Below, piece after piece: positions 1 to 6,105 of a DNA stretch of 12,179 nucleotides. The notes beneath the pieces are model-generated. The model was given only the letters and a program-made list of their open reading frames with translations, was not told the origin of the DNA and did not search any database. The stretch is taken from contig CAZIWA010000151.1 in the NCBI GenBank assembly GCA_964542875.1, positions 1-12,179 on the forward strand. Reading direction: 5' to 3'. Source of the stretch: CAZGOM01 sp964542875. Lineage in GTDB: Bacteria; Planctomycetota; Phycisphaerae; Phycisphaerales; Phycisphaeraceae. Each line of letters begins with the position of its first letter. The first letter of the stretch is position 1. The position numbers were made by a program, and so were the translations under genes.

Positions 1-30
1 AAAAAACACCCCGTCTCCAAACCCGCCCTA

Positions 31-85
31 ACCCGTTAGCCCGACGCGCCAGCGAGGGTATTCGGGCAAAGCCCGACCTCCCGCT
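31..85. repeat. Hairpin-forming intergenic repeat, planctomycete-like
   Basis: A non-coding block that can fold. TCGGGC (62-67) pairs with GCCCGA (71-76) across an AAA loop. Outside it, GAGG (54-57) can pair with CCTC (77-80) and AGC (51-53) with GCT (83-85), leaving GTAT and CC as internal loops. A second GCCCGA at 39-44 could compete for the same TCGGGC. No T-tract follows, so it is not an ordinary intrinsic terminator. The segment TTAGCCCGACGCGCCAGCGA (36-55) resembles short repeats I recall scattered between genes in Planctomycetota such as Rhodopirellula relatives. That is memory, not a search. Only one copy lies in this window. Confidence 0.45.
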
Positions 86-187
86 CAGCCCACAAAAACC
101 CCACCGCCCTCTCACCAACACCAACCCACCCATGTGTCACAGAACGCACACCCGCAGCAGCGCTGTGTCCGGGCCACGCGCCGCTCG

Positions 188-221
188 AAAAAAAGAAGGC
201 ACACCCAAACCCAGGTGTGCC
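188..221 (-). terminator. Intrinsic terminator of the first DUF4838 gene
   Basis: Read on the minus strand, GGCACACC (221-214) pairs perfectly with GGTGTGCC (205-198) across an 8-nt loop. It is followed by TTCTTTTTTT (197-188). The hairpin starts about 35 bp past the stop codon at 256, so it is the expected end of that transcript. Confidence 0.88.
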
Positions 222-255
222 CTCAAAAACCCAACTCTGACCACCTCCCCAAAAC

Positions 256-2715
256 TCACTTCCTCTTCGGCGCCACCGCAGGCGGCGCTTCCGGCGCCGT
301 CACACGGTCCACCACATACACCGGCCGGATGATCCCGCCCAACCCCAGCTCCGTGATGCCCGAGTGATCGCAGCGAACCGCCACCACGTTCTTCCCCGGC
401 TTCCACGCGCTCGATACATCCACGCTGAATGTCGCTCGCTTCTTGTTGGCCGCCACTTGGGCCACTTTGCCGTCCACATACGCCATCGTCTTAACTTCCG
501 GCGGCGCATCTTCCTTCTCGATGCTCTCCGTCCAATAAACCTTCTGGCCGTTCACGTACACCGTGGAGAATCCATCCACTTCCACGAAAAACAGTTCCGG
601 CTTCCCTTTAAACGTCGCAGTGGAATCCACCGCCGTGCGATACCAGAACACCGTCTTTTCTTCCGGCAAACCCTGCGAAACCAGCGTGTCACCGAAGGTC
701 TGCACCGTCTGCCAGTGCTTGTCCGTGTACTCCGCCTTCGCGTAGCCCAGCTCTTCCCCCTTAAATTCACGGTCCACCTTGTACTGCATCTTGTCGGGCA
801 GCACGGCCACCACTTTGTTGTCTCCGCGTGTCGCCCGGTATGCCGCGCCCAGGTTATTCCCGATGAACCGATTGAGATAAGCCAGCGTGTAGGAGACGCC
901 GTACTTTTCATCCTTCTGCTTGTTCGCACGGGCCAGCAGCGCGTTGAACTGCTCATACGCCTTGGTCACGTCGCCCTTATTGGTTGACTCGCGCAGCGCC
1001 AGATAGTCTTGGGCGTTCTTGAACCCTTCGCGGTTCATCTTCACGCGCGCTTCCACATCCGGGTTCCCCTTCGCGGAGCCTTCCGCATCGTTCAGGATCG
1101 AATCCAGCTTCGCCACGTTTTCCGGCGTGTAGAAATCGTGCATCCCAAAGAAGCACCCCGTGTGTACGTGCGACAGTTCGCGCATGTCATCCAGCGTCTG
1201 CCAATACTTGGCCATCGGCTCGGCCGCCGGCCCGTAGAACTTCTCATAGAAATCCTTCATCAGCGCCTTGGAGTCGGACCGCGGCGCGTACGCCAGCCGG
1301 ATCGACTGATAAAGGTGGGGCCCATACAGTTGCCACGCTGGCAGCGTCTCCACGTTGAAGCCCATCGTGTTCGCGTCCGCCAGGATGGGCATGTCGTTCT
1401 CCCACACCCCCAGGAACGAGAACGGCATGGTGATCTCCGCCAGGTGCACGTTGTACGTCCGGTACCCCGTGCGCCCAAGCGAGCCCCACTTCTTCATGTC
1501 CTTCTCTAGCTGCTGCCGCGAGGGGCACTGCGCGCTCCCCATCTCATGCACCCGGCAAAACCGGATCGGCGCCATCCACACCATCAGATTCTTTTCCAGC
1601 TTCTGCCCATTGGTCGGCGGCACCGTGTAGTCCGCATACGCATAAAAACCCAGCGTCACGTCCGGCAGCTCCTTGCCCACCGCGCGCGCCACTTCATTGA
1701 AGAAGTCCACATAACGGTTGGTCATCGCCACCTTGCCCGATGACGGCTCAATCGACTTGGGGTCATCCTGCGCCACACACGCCGCGCACTGGCAATAGCT
1801 CACGCCGTCCGGCGGCGAAAGCGTCCCGTTCTTGGCCCCCGAAGCCTTCAGCTTCGCAATCGTGTTCTTGATGAATAGCTTCCGGAATTCCGGGTTGGAC
1901 GTGCAATACCACGACCCCTTCTTGCGCACCCCATCGCGCAGCGCGAAATATTCAGGATGCTTCTCAAACTCCGCTGGATCGATCACTCCGGTCCAGCCGT
2001 GGCTGTGCGAATAGGGAATGCCGCCCGATCCGTTCCACACCTTCCACAGTTGCCCGCCGCCCCAGTTTGAACCCCAGATTCGCCGGAAATTCATCCCCGG
2101 CTTTTCGGTGATGTCCAGATCCTTGACCGTCACATCCTTGGTCTTGGGATAAATCTCCCCCATCGGTGTGTCCATCAGGTACCGGCAGCCCAGCTCTTCA
2201 AGCATCCGGCAACCCGCTTTAAGCGTCGATGTCGGGTTCTGCCCCGCCACCAGCACCTGGTTGCCCTGTGTCTTGATCCGCAGCCCTTCGTGCGATTCAC
2301 TGGCGATGTCATCCAGTTTCAGCCCCGCATCCAGCGCCGGCTGGCCGATCAGGATCACGTTCCCGCTCTTGGGCATCTCTTTGACGATCTCAAGCCGAGC
2401 GCCCGACATTTTCTCCACCCAGTCGGCGATCGTCGTCGCCGCCGCCTCCGCCCCCAGCTTTGCTGCCGCCGCTTTGCGCGCCTGCACGGCCCGCGCCGCT
2501 GCGGACTTTTGCGCCGGCGTCGCGTCCTCGGGCAGTTCCTCTACGTCATCGTCGTCGATATCAAAAGCTGCCCCCTTGGGCTGCACCGCGTAAATCACCG
2601 CGTTGGGTTTCCCGTCCACAACCAGCTTCACATCCGCCCACGCCTTTGACCCCAACATGGCGCTCAAACCCATTGCAGCCATCAAAACCAACGCCCGTTG
2701 ATTAATTCCCAACAT
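256..2715 (-). CDS. Exported DUF4838-domain protein with C-terminal beta-sandwich
   Basis: An 819-residue exported protein. I start at the ATG at 2715 rather than the upstream ATG at 2760. GAGAAAGG lies 7 nt before 2715, and this start gives a clean signal peptide (hydrophobic core about residues 8-22, likely cut after A-W-A at 25-27). The first part resembles the alpha/beta N-terminal domain seen before the catalytic barrel in GH20/GH67-type enzymes. The middle is DUF4838-like: HSHGW (237-241), HPEYFA (253-258), C271 in CTSNP, PPDG then C308-x-C310-x-x-C313, FYAY (357-360) and E456-T457. About 650-803 looks like a jelly-roll sugar-binding domain as in GH2 enzymes (VYVNGQKV, GKNVVAVR). An acidic then Ala-rich stretch at about 48-95 looks inserted. 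DUF4838 proteins have no settled activity; a glycosidase or glycan-binding role is inferred. It diverges from the dehydrogenase gene at 2936. Confidence 0.85.
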   Translation of the reverse strand: MLGINQRALVLMAAMGLSAMLGSKAWADVKLVVDGKPNAVIYAVQPKGAAFDIDDDDVEELPEDATPAQKSAAARAVQARKAAAAKLGAEAAATTIADWVEKMSGARLEIVKEMPKSGNVILIGQPALDAGLKLDDIASESHEGLRIKTQGNQVLVAGQNPTSTLKAGCRMLEELGCRYLMDTPMGEIYPKTKDVTVKDLDITEKPGMNFRRIWGSNWGGGQLWKVWNGSGGIPYSHSHGWTGVIDPAEFEKHPEYFALRDGVRKKGSWYCTSNPEFRKLFIKNTIAKLKASGAKNGTLSPPDGVSYCQCAACVAQDDPKSIEPSSGKVAMTNRYVDFFNEVARAVGKELPDVTLGFYAYADYTVPPTNGQKLEKNLMVWMAPIRFCRVHEMGSAQCPSRQQLEKDMKKWGSLGRTGYRTYNVHLAEITMPFSFLGVWENDMPILADANTMGFNVETLPAWQLYGPHLYQSIRLAYAPRSDSKALMKDFYEKFYGPAAEPMAKYWQTLDDMRELSHVHTGCFFGMHDFYTPENVAKLDSILNDAEGSAKGNPDVEARVKMNREGFKNAQDYLALRESTNKGDVTKAYEQFNALLARANKQKDEKYGVSYTLAYLNRFIGNNLGAAYRATRGDNKVVAVLPDKMQYKVDREFKGEELGYAKAEYTDKHWQTVQTFGDTLVSQGLPEEKTVFWYRTAVDSTATFKGKPELFFVEVDGFSTVYVNGQKVYWTESIEKEDAPPEVKTMAYVDGKVAQVAANKKRATFSVDVSSAWKPGKNVVAVRCDHSGITELGLGGIIRPVYVVDRVTAPEAPPAVAPKRK

Positions 2716-2722
2716 GGTCCAA

Positions 2723-2730
2723 CCTTTCTC
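2723..2730 (-). promoter_or_regulatory. Ribosome binding site fixing the first DUF4838 start
   Basis: On the minus strand GAGAAAGG ends 7 nt before the ATG at 2715. The alternative ATG at 2760 would place 15 extra residues in front of the signal peptide, so this site decides the start. Confidence 0.7.
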
Positions 2731-2802
2731 GATCACATGCGCTTTAAGAACCCGCCACACGCTGCAACTCGGCCGGAATCGGCATCAGATACTAGCAATA
2801 GA

Positions 2803-2831
2803 CAACCTAGGTTGATTGTGGTTCCCACAAT
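2803..2831. promoter_or_regulatory. Two adjacent palindromes in a divergent intergenic region
   Basis: CAACCTAGGTTG (2803-2814) is a perfect 12-bp palindrome. It is followed directly by ATTGTGG-TTC-CCACAAT (2815-2831), a perfect 7-bp-arm inverted repeat. They lie between the starts of the divergent genes at 2715 and 2936, where control sites are expected. No regulator gene lies immediately beside them, and the LacI-type operator found at 5965/6086 is a different sequence. Binding by a dimeric regulator is inferred. Confidence 0.45.
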
Positions 2832-2847
2832 TTCCTCAGAATTGATT

Positions 2848-2878
2848 TTGAGTCCCTGAATGTTCAGTCCGGTATAAT
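2848..2878 (+). promoter_or_regulatory. Sigma-70-type promoter of the dehydrogenase gene
   Basis: A perfect TATAAT (2873-2878) has TTGAGT (2848-2853) upstream with a 19-bp spacer, slightly long. Transcription would start near 2885, giving a leader of about 50 nt. An inverted repeat CTGAA-TG-TTCAG (2856-2867) fills the spacer. Another, CTCAGAAT-TG-ATTTTGAG (2836-2853, one mismatch), covers the -35 box. Both are plausible protein sites. Confidence 0.55.
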
Positions 2879-2935
2879 CCCCCGCTTCTCTAGCCCCTTC
2901 CAGTTCCCTTCCCGCCCCCTAGATTCGAGGTCCCC

Positions 2936-3949
2936 ATGATCCGTTTTGTGCAGTTCGGTCTTGGTCCCCTGGGTCAAAAGCTTCTCGCCGCGGCACTTGA
3001 GCGTAAAGGCTTCAAGCTCGTCGCCGCCATTGATCCCGACCCGGCCAAAGCCGGCAAGGACGTCTCCGAAATCCTCGGCCTGCCCAAGAAAACAGGCGTC
3101 AAAGTCGTTGCCTCGCTGGATCAGGCCACCCTCCCGGCGGGTACGAACCTCGCTCTCATCGCCACCGTCTCCAGCATCGCCCGCCTGGTTCCCCAGGTCG
3201 CCGTTGCCGCCGCCGCCGGCCTCAACGTCGTCTCCACCTGCGAAGAGCTCAGCTACCCCTGGACCACTCAGCCCAAGGAAGCCAAGAAGATCGATTCCAT
3301 CTGCAAGAAAGCCGGCACCTCCTGCCTCGGCACCGGTGTGAACCCCGGTTACCTGATGGACTTCCTCCCCAGCGTTCTCACCACGGCCTGCCTCACCGTT
3401 GATAAGGTCGAAGTCGAACGCTTCCAGGACGCCGCCACCCGTCGCGGCCCCTTCCAGAAAAAAATCGGCGCCGGCCTGGCCATCGTCGACTTCAACGCTC
3501 AGGTCAAAGCCGGCAGCATCCGCCACGTCGGCCTGCCGGAGTCCGTCCAGATGATCGCCGCCGGCCTCGGCTGGAAGCTCGACAAAACCGTCGAAGTCAT
3601 CAAGCCCGTCACCGCCACCAAGTCCATCAAAACTGACTTCGTCGACGTCCGCCCCGGCCTCGCCTCCGGCGTTGAACAGTGGGCCAAGGGCTACGTCGGC
3701 TCCCGCGTCGTCATTGAGATGCACTTTCGCGCAACCGTCGGCGAACCCGCCCCTCACGACACCGTCAAGATCACCGGCAGCCCCAACATCACCTCCACCA
3801 TCCAAGGCGGCGTCCAAGGCGATGTCGCCACCTGCGCCGTCACCCTCAACTCCGCTGAAGCACTCCTGCGCACCAACAAATCCGGCCTCCTCACCATGCT
3901 CGACATCACCACCCCCCGCAGCATCGGCTCCGACGCGAAGAAGAAGTAA
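2936..3949 (+). CDS. DapB-N-terminal-like NAD(P)H dehydrogenase (2,4-diaminopentanoate dehydrogenase-like)
   Basis: A 337-residue cytoplasmic oxidoreductase. The N-terminus is a Rossmann fold with G8-L-G10-P-L-G13 and an acidic D33 at the end of the second strand, which favours NAD(H). STCEELSYP (100-108) and GTGVNPGYLMD (132-142) match what I recall of the 2,4-diaminopentanoate dehydrogenase/dihydrodipicolinate reductase-like family. I see neither the E-x-H-H motif nor the catalytic K-x-D-x-P-S-G-T loop of true DapB, so lysine biosynthesis is unlikely. The real substrate, probably an amino acid or imine, cannot be read from the sequence. The start is set by GAGG (2927-2930) 5 nt before the ATG. 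The protein ends in three lysines. A consensus -10 box lies upstream and a strong terminator downstream, so it is probably a single-gene transcript. Confidence 0.75.
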   Translation: MIRFVQFGLGPLGQKLLAAALERKGFKLVAAIDPDPAKAGKDVSEILGLPKKTGVKVVASLDQATLPAGTNLALIATVSSIARLVPQVAVAAAAGLNVVSTCEELSYPWTTQPKEAKKIDSICKKAGTSCLGTGVNPGYLMDFLPSVLTTACLTVDKVEVERFQDAATRRGPFQKKIGAGLAIVDFNAQVKAGSIRHVGLPESVQMIAAGLGWKLDKTVEVIKPVTATKSIKTDFVDVRPGLASGVEQWAKGYVGSRVVIEMHFRATVGEPAPHDTVKITGSPNITSTIQGGVQGDVATCAVTLNSAEALLRTNKSGLLTMLDITTPRSIGSDAKKK

Positions 3950-3985
3950 GAGGTCCCGCGTCAAGAAGTTCAGAATCGAAAATGC

Positions 3986-4028
3986 AAAGAGGTCCGGAGT
4001 CTCCACTCCGGACCTCTTTGTTTTTTTC
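3986..4028 (+). terminator. Strong intrinsic terminator between convergent genes
   Basis: A perfect 15-bp stem, AAAGAGGTCCGGAGT (3986-4000) with its complement (4005-4019), a CTCC loop, then GTTTTTTT. It ends the dehydrogenase transcript 37 bp after its stop. Read from the other strand the same stem is followed only by GCATTTTC, so it may also stop, less efficiently, the prepilin-like transcript arriving from 4071. Confidence 0.92.
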
Positions 4029-4070
4029 AGGTCTTTGACACAGGACGCAGGACGCGGGACTTCTTCTTCT

Positions 4071-4832
4071 TCACTCGTACGGCGCAAGATTCCACGACTG
4101 CGTATTGGCAATGCACCAGAACGGCTTGTAATTGCAGGCATACTCCCGGCTCGCCCGGATCGTCGCCAGCGTCGGCTCCCCCCGGTAAAAGATCGGCGCT
4201 CCGTGCCCGTCCACATACTGCACGTTAAACCCACGCGTAAACCCTCCCTGCCCCTTATGAGGCGGGTCCGCCCACGCCGAATCCGTCCGCCCCATGAACT
4301 GCTGCTCCGTATAGTCGCTGTAATGCGGGTAATACACCCCGCGCTGCGCGCCATCTGAAAACGCCATCCCTTGTGACGCACGAAACACCTTGTCCATCCG
4401 TGCCGGCCGATCCGTCGTCACCACGCCCCATCCGTTGGGCGCCATCAGCACGATGTTCATGCTGTACGTCCACCCCGGCCCCGGCTTGGCCCGCGGCGTT
4501 CCCGAAAACGCCGTCCGCGCCGACAGAAAACTCGTCACCGACTGCGCCTCCAGCGGGCAAAACCGCTGCGCATCGCTCTGCAGGTAATTCATGTTCACCA
4601 GCGTCGTCGCCCAAAGGTAGTTGGGGTAGTACTGCGAGTGATCCACCGCGTAAGTCGTCCCCGCCAGACCCACCTGCGCCAGCCGCGTCGAACACGTCAA
4701 TTCCATCGCCCGCTCACGGGCCCGCGCCAGGCTCGGCAGCAGCAGCGCAAACAACGTCCCCACCACCGCAATCACCACCAACAGCTCCACCAGCGTAAAA
4801 CCCGCAAAACGCCGACTCATTTGAATTCTCAT
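4071..4832 (-). CDS. Prepilin-type N-terminal cleavage/methylation protein (type II pseudopilin-like)
   Basis: A 253-residue protein with a class III (prepilin) signal. A short basic leader (RR at 7-8) is followed by GFTLVE (11-16), cut after G11, with the usual Glu at mature position 5 (E16). A hydrophobic helix runs to about residue 33. Prepilin peptidase would process it for inner-membrane insertion and possible assembly in a type II secretion-like filament. The C-terminal half carries YVDGH (206-210) within GFNVQYVDGHGAP, like the H-x9-DG end region of the expanded DUF1559-type families of Planctomycetota and Lentisphaerota. Such families are far too numerous to all be secretion components, so the role is unknown. 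The start has AGGAGG (4843-4838) 5 nt upstream. It follows the LacI gene by 47 bp with no terminator seen, so co-transcription is likely. Confidence 0.88.
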   Translation of the reverse strand: MRIQMSRRFAGFTLVELLVVIAVVGTLFALLLPSLARARERAMELTCSTRLAQVGLAGTTYAVDHSQYYPNYLWATTLVNMNYLQSDAQRFCPLEAQSVTSFLSARTAFSGTPRAKPGPGWTYSMNIVLMAPNGWGVVTTDRPARMDKVFRASQGMAFSDGAQRGVYYPHYSDYTEQQFMGRTDSAWADPPHKGQGGFTRGFNVQYVDGHGAPIFYRGEPTLATIRASREYACNYKPFWCIANTQSWNLAPYE

Positions 4833-4837
4833 AAAAC

Positions 4838-4843
4838 CCTCCT
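4838..4843 (-). promoter_or_regulatory. Consensus Shine-Dalgarno of the prepilin-like gene
   Basis: AGGAGG on the minus strand, 5 nt before the ATG at 4832. It selects this start over the second ATG at 4820 and contrasts with the absence of such a site before the operon at 6106. Confidence 0.8.
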
Positions 4844-4879
4844 GTTTAATCTGCTCTTTCCAATCCCTCTGACCAGACC

Positions 4880-5905
4880 CTAGACCCCAACCCCTTCCCT
4901 CTTCGAAGCCGTCGCCCCCGCATGCACCCTTGGCTCCACCACCACCCGCTTGGCGCTCTTGCCTGCCTGTGAAAAGTTTGAAATCAAAAGCTCCACCGCC
5001 GTCTTGGACATCTCGTGCAGCCCGATATCCACCCCCGTCAGGTCAACTGGAATGCCGTTGTCCCGCGCACATCCCCCCACGCCGGCCACGCTCACGTCGC
5101 CAGGCACGCTTCGGCCGATCGCTTTCAGGTACTGCATCGCTCCCCAGGCCGCCATATCCGTATTGCAGAACACCGCCGTCAGCTCCGGGTGCCGGCCAAA
5201 CAACGCCGACATCGGCCCCACCATGTCCGGCGAATCGCACTCCTGCGTCCACGACTCAATCACCCCCGCATCCACGCCTTCTTCCTTAAGCACAGACGAA
5301 AACGCCTCCGCGTACAGCCGGTGCAGTTCGCGCTTGCGTGGCCCCACCGCGATCCCGATCTTCCGGTGCCCCAGCGCCCAAAAGTGCCGCGCCATCATCA
5401 CGCCCGCCTGCCACGGGTCGCTCGTCACCTGGCTCACCCCGGTGCGCCCCGCCTGCGAACCCAGCAGCACCGATGGCATCATCCAGTGGTCCAGCTTGTC
5501 TAAAAGCCAGTCCGGCACGTTCCCCGTCAGAATCACCCCATCCACCCCCATCTCCTCAAACATCGGCGGCAGCCGATCCTCCTCAAACCGCGTCGTATCG
5601 CACAACGACAACTGCAGCCGATACCCCATCGCCCGCGTCGCCTGCTCCACACCCGAAACCAGCGGCCCGTAATTCGCCTGCGTCAAGAGCCGATCGCACA
5701 GCACCACCCCGATCGCGTTGTTCCTGCGCATCGCGATGCTCCGCGCCGCGGCATTCAATCGGTACCCATGCTCCAGCGCCAGCTTGCGCACCCGCTCACC
5801 CACCTCCAGGCTGATCCGCCGGTCATTCGACAGCGCCCGCGTCACCGTCGTGCGCGACACCCCCGCAAGCTCCGCCAACCGCTGCTGACTCATTCGTTCA
5901 ACCAC
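4880..5905 (-). CDS. LacI/GalR-family transcriptional regulator
   Basis: A 341-residue repressor-type regulator. The N-terminal helix-turn-helix (about 8-27: QQRLAELAGVSRTTVTRAL) is followed by a hinge helix (about 51-57, NAAARSI). A periplasmic-binding-protein-like sensor domain starts at IGVV (65-68) and runs to about 330. The hinge has Ile where PurR has the minor-groove intercalating Leu of ARSL. The ligand is probably a sugar or oligosaccharide, not identifiable here. The start is taken as GTG at 5905 with GAGG 9 nt upstream; ATG at 5893 also leaves the helix-turn-helix intact but lacks a well-placed site. The gene is divergent from the operon at 6106. An operator copy lies on its own predicted transcription start, implying autoregulation plus control of the operon. 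Confidence 0.93.
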   Translation of the reverse strand: MVERMSQQRLAELAGVSRTTVTRALSNDRRISLEVGERVRKLALEHGYRLNAAARSIAMRRNNAIGVVLCDRLLTQANYGPLVSGVEQATRAMGYRLQLSLCDTTRFEEDRLPPMFEEMGVDGVILTGNVPDWLLDKLDHWMMPSVLLGSQAGRTGVSQVTSDPWQAGVMMARHFWALGHRKIGIAVGPRKRELHRLYAEAFSSVLKEEGVDAGVIESWTQECDSPDMVGPMSALFGRHPELTAVFCNTDMAAWGAMQYLKAIGRSVPGDVSVAGVGGCARDNGIPVDLTGVDIGLHEMSKTAVELLISNFSQAGKSAKRVVVEPRVHAGATASKREGVGV

Positions 5906-5964
5906 AGCTTAAAACCTCGATTAAGCGACCCTGAAACAGGACCTTCAAACACTCTCGAAACTTA

Positions 5965-5980
5965 ATGCACACGAGTGCAT
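5965..5980. promoter_or_regulatory. LacI-type operator O1 at the regulator promoter
   Basis: ATGCACACGAGTGCAT is a 16-bp near-palindrome (one mismatched pair) centred on CG, the size and layout of PurR/CcpA-type operators. It overlaps the -10 box and predicted start of the regulator's own minus-strand promoter. The first 15 bases recur exactly at 6086-6100. Confidence 0.8.
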
Positions 5981-6007
5981 ACTAATTAGCCCATATCCCC
6001 AAGTCAA
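5979..6007 (-). promoter_or_regulatory. Promoter of the LacI-family regulator gene
   Basis: On the minus strand TTGACT (6007-6002), a 17-bp spacer and TAGTAT (5984-5979). Transcription would begin at about 5972, inside operator O1, leaving a leader of about 67 nt before the GTG at 5905. Confidence 0.65.
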
Positions 6008-6053
6008 TGATTTTCACGCCTCCACAAATATTCCATTATCCCCAATAAAACCA

Positions 6054-6082
6054 TTGATCACTTTCAAACACCTCACTATTAT
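6054..6082 (+). promoter_or_regulatory. Promoter of the PcRGLX-like/DUF4838 operon
   Basis: TTGATC (6054-6059), a 17-bp spacer and TATTAT (6077-6082). The predicted transcription start, about 6089-6091, falls inside operator O2. That leaves only about 15 nt before the ATG at 6106. Confidence 0.65.
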
Positions 6083-6085
6083 CTC

Positions 6086-6101
6086 ATGCACACGAGTGCA
6101 C
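6086..6101. promoter_or_regulatory. LacI-type operator O2 at the operon promoter
   Basis: ATGCACACGAGTGCAC, identical to O1 in its first 15 bases. It covers the predicted transcription start of the operon and ends 4 bp before the first codon. Centre-to-centre distance to O1 is 121 bp, about 11.5 helical turns at 10.5 bp per turn. Confidence 0.8.
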
Positions 6102-6105
6102 AACT

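Noticed and set aside
62..76. TCGGGC-AAA-GCCCGA as a transcription terminator
   Set aside because: No T-tract follows on either strand, and the adjacent gene already has a clear terminator at 188-221.
2713..2760. Upstream ATG for the first DUF4838 protein
   Set aside because: It would bury the signal peptide behind 15 residues. The internal ATG at 2715 has a well-spaced ribosome binding site.
2936..3949. Calling the dehydrogenase DapB (lysine biosynthesis)
   Set aside because: The DapB catalytic signatures are not seen, and the protein is longer than typical DapB.
2864..4381. A 505-codon minus-strand open frame
   Set aside because: It is antisense to the well-supported dehydrogenase and the terminator, has low-complexity Gly/Asp/Ala/Val-rich content and no recognisable domain. 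The strand skew produces such frames.
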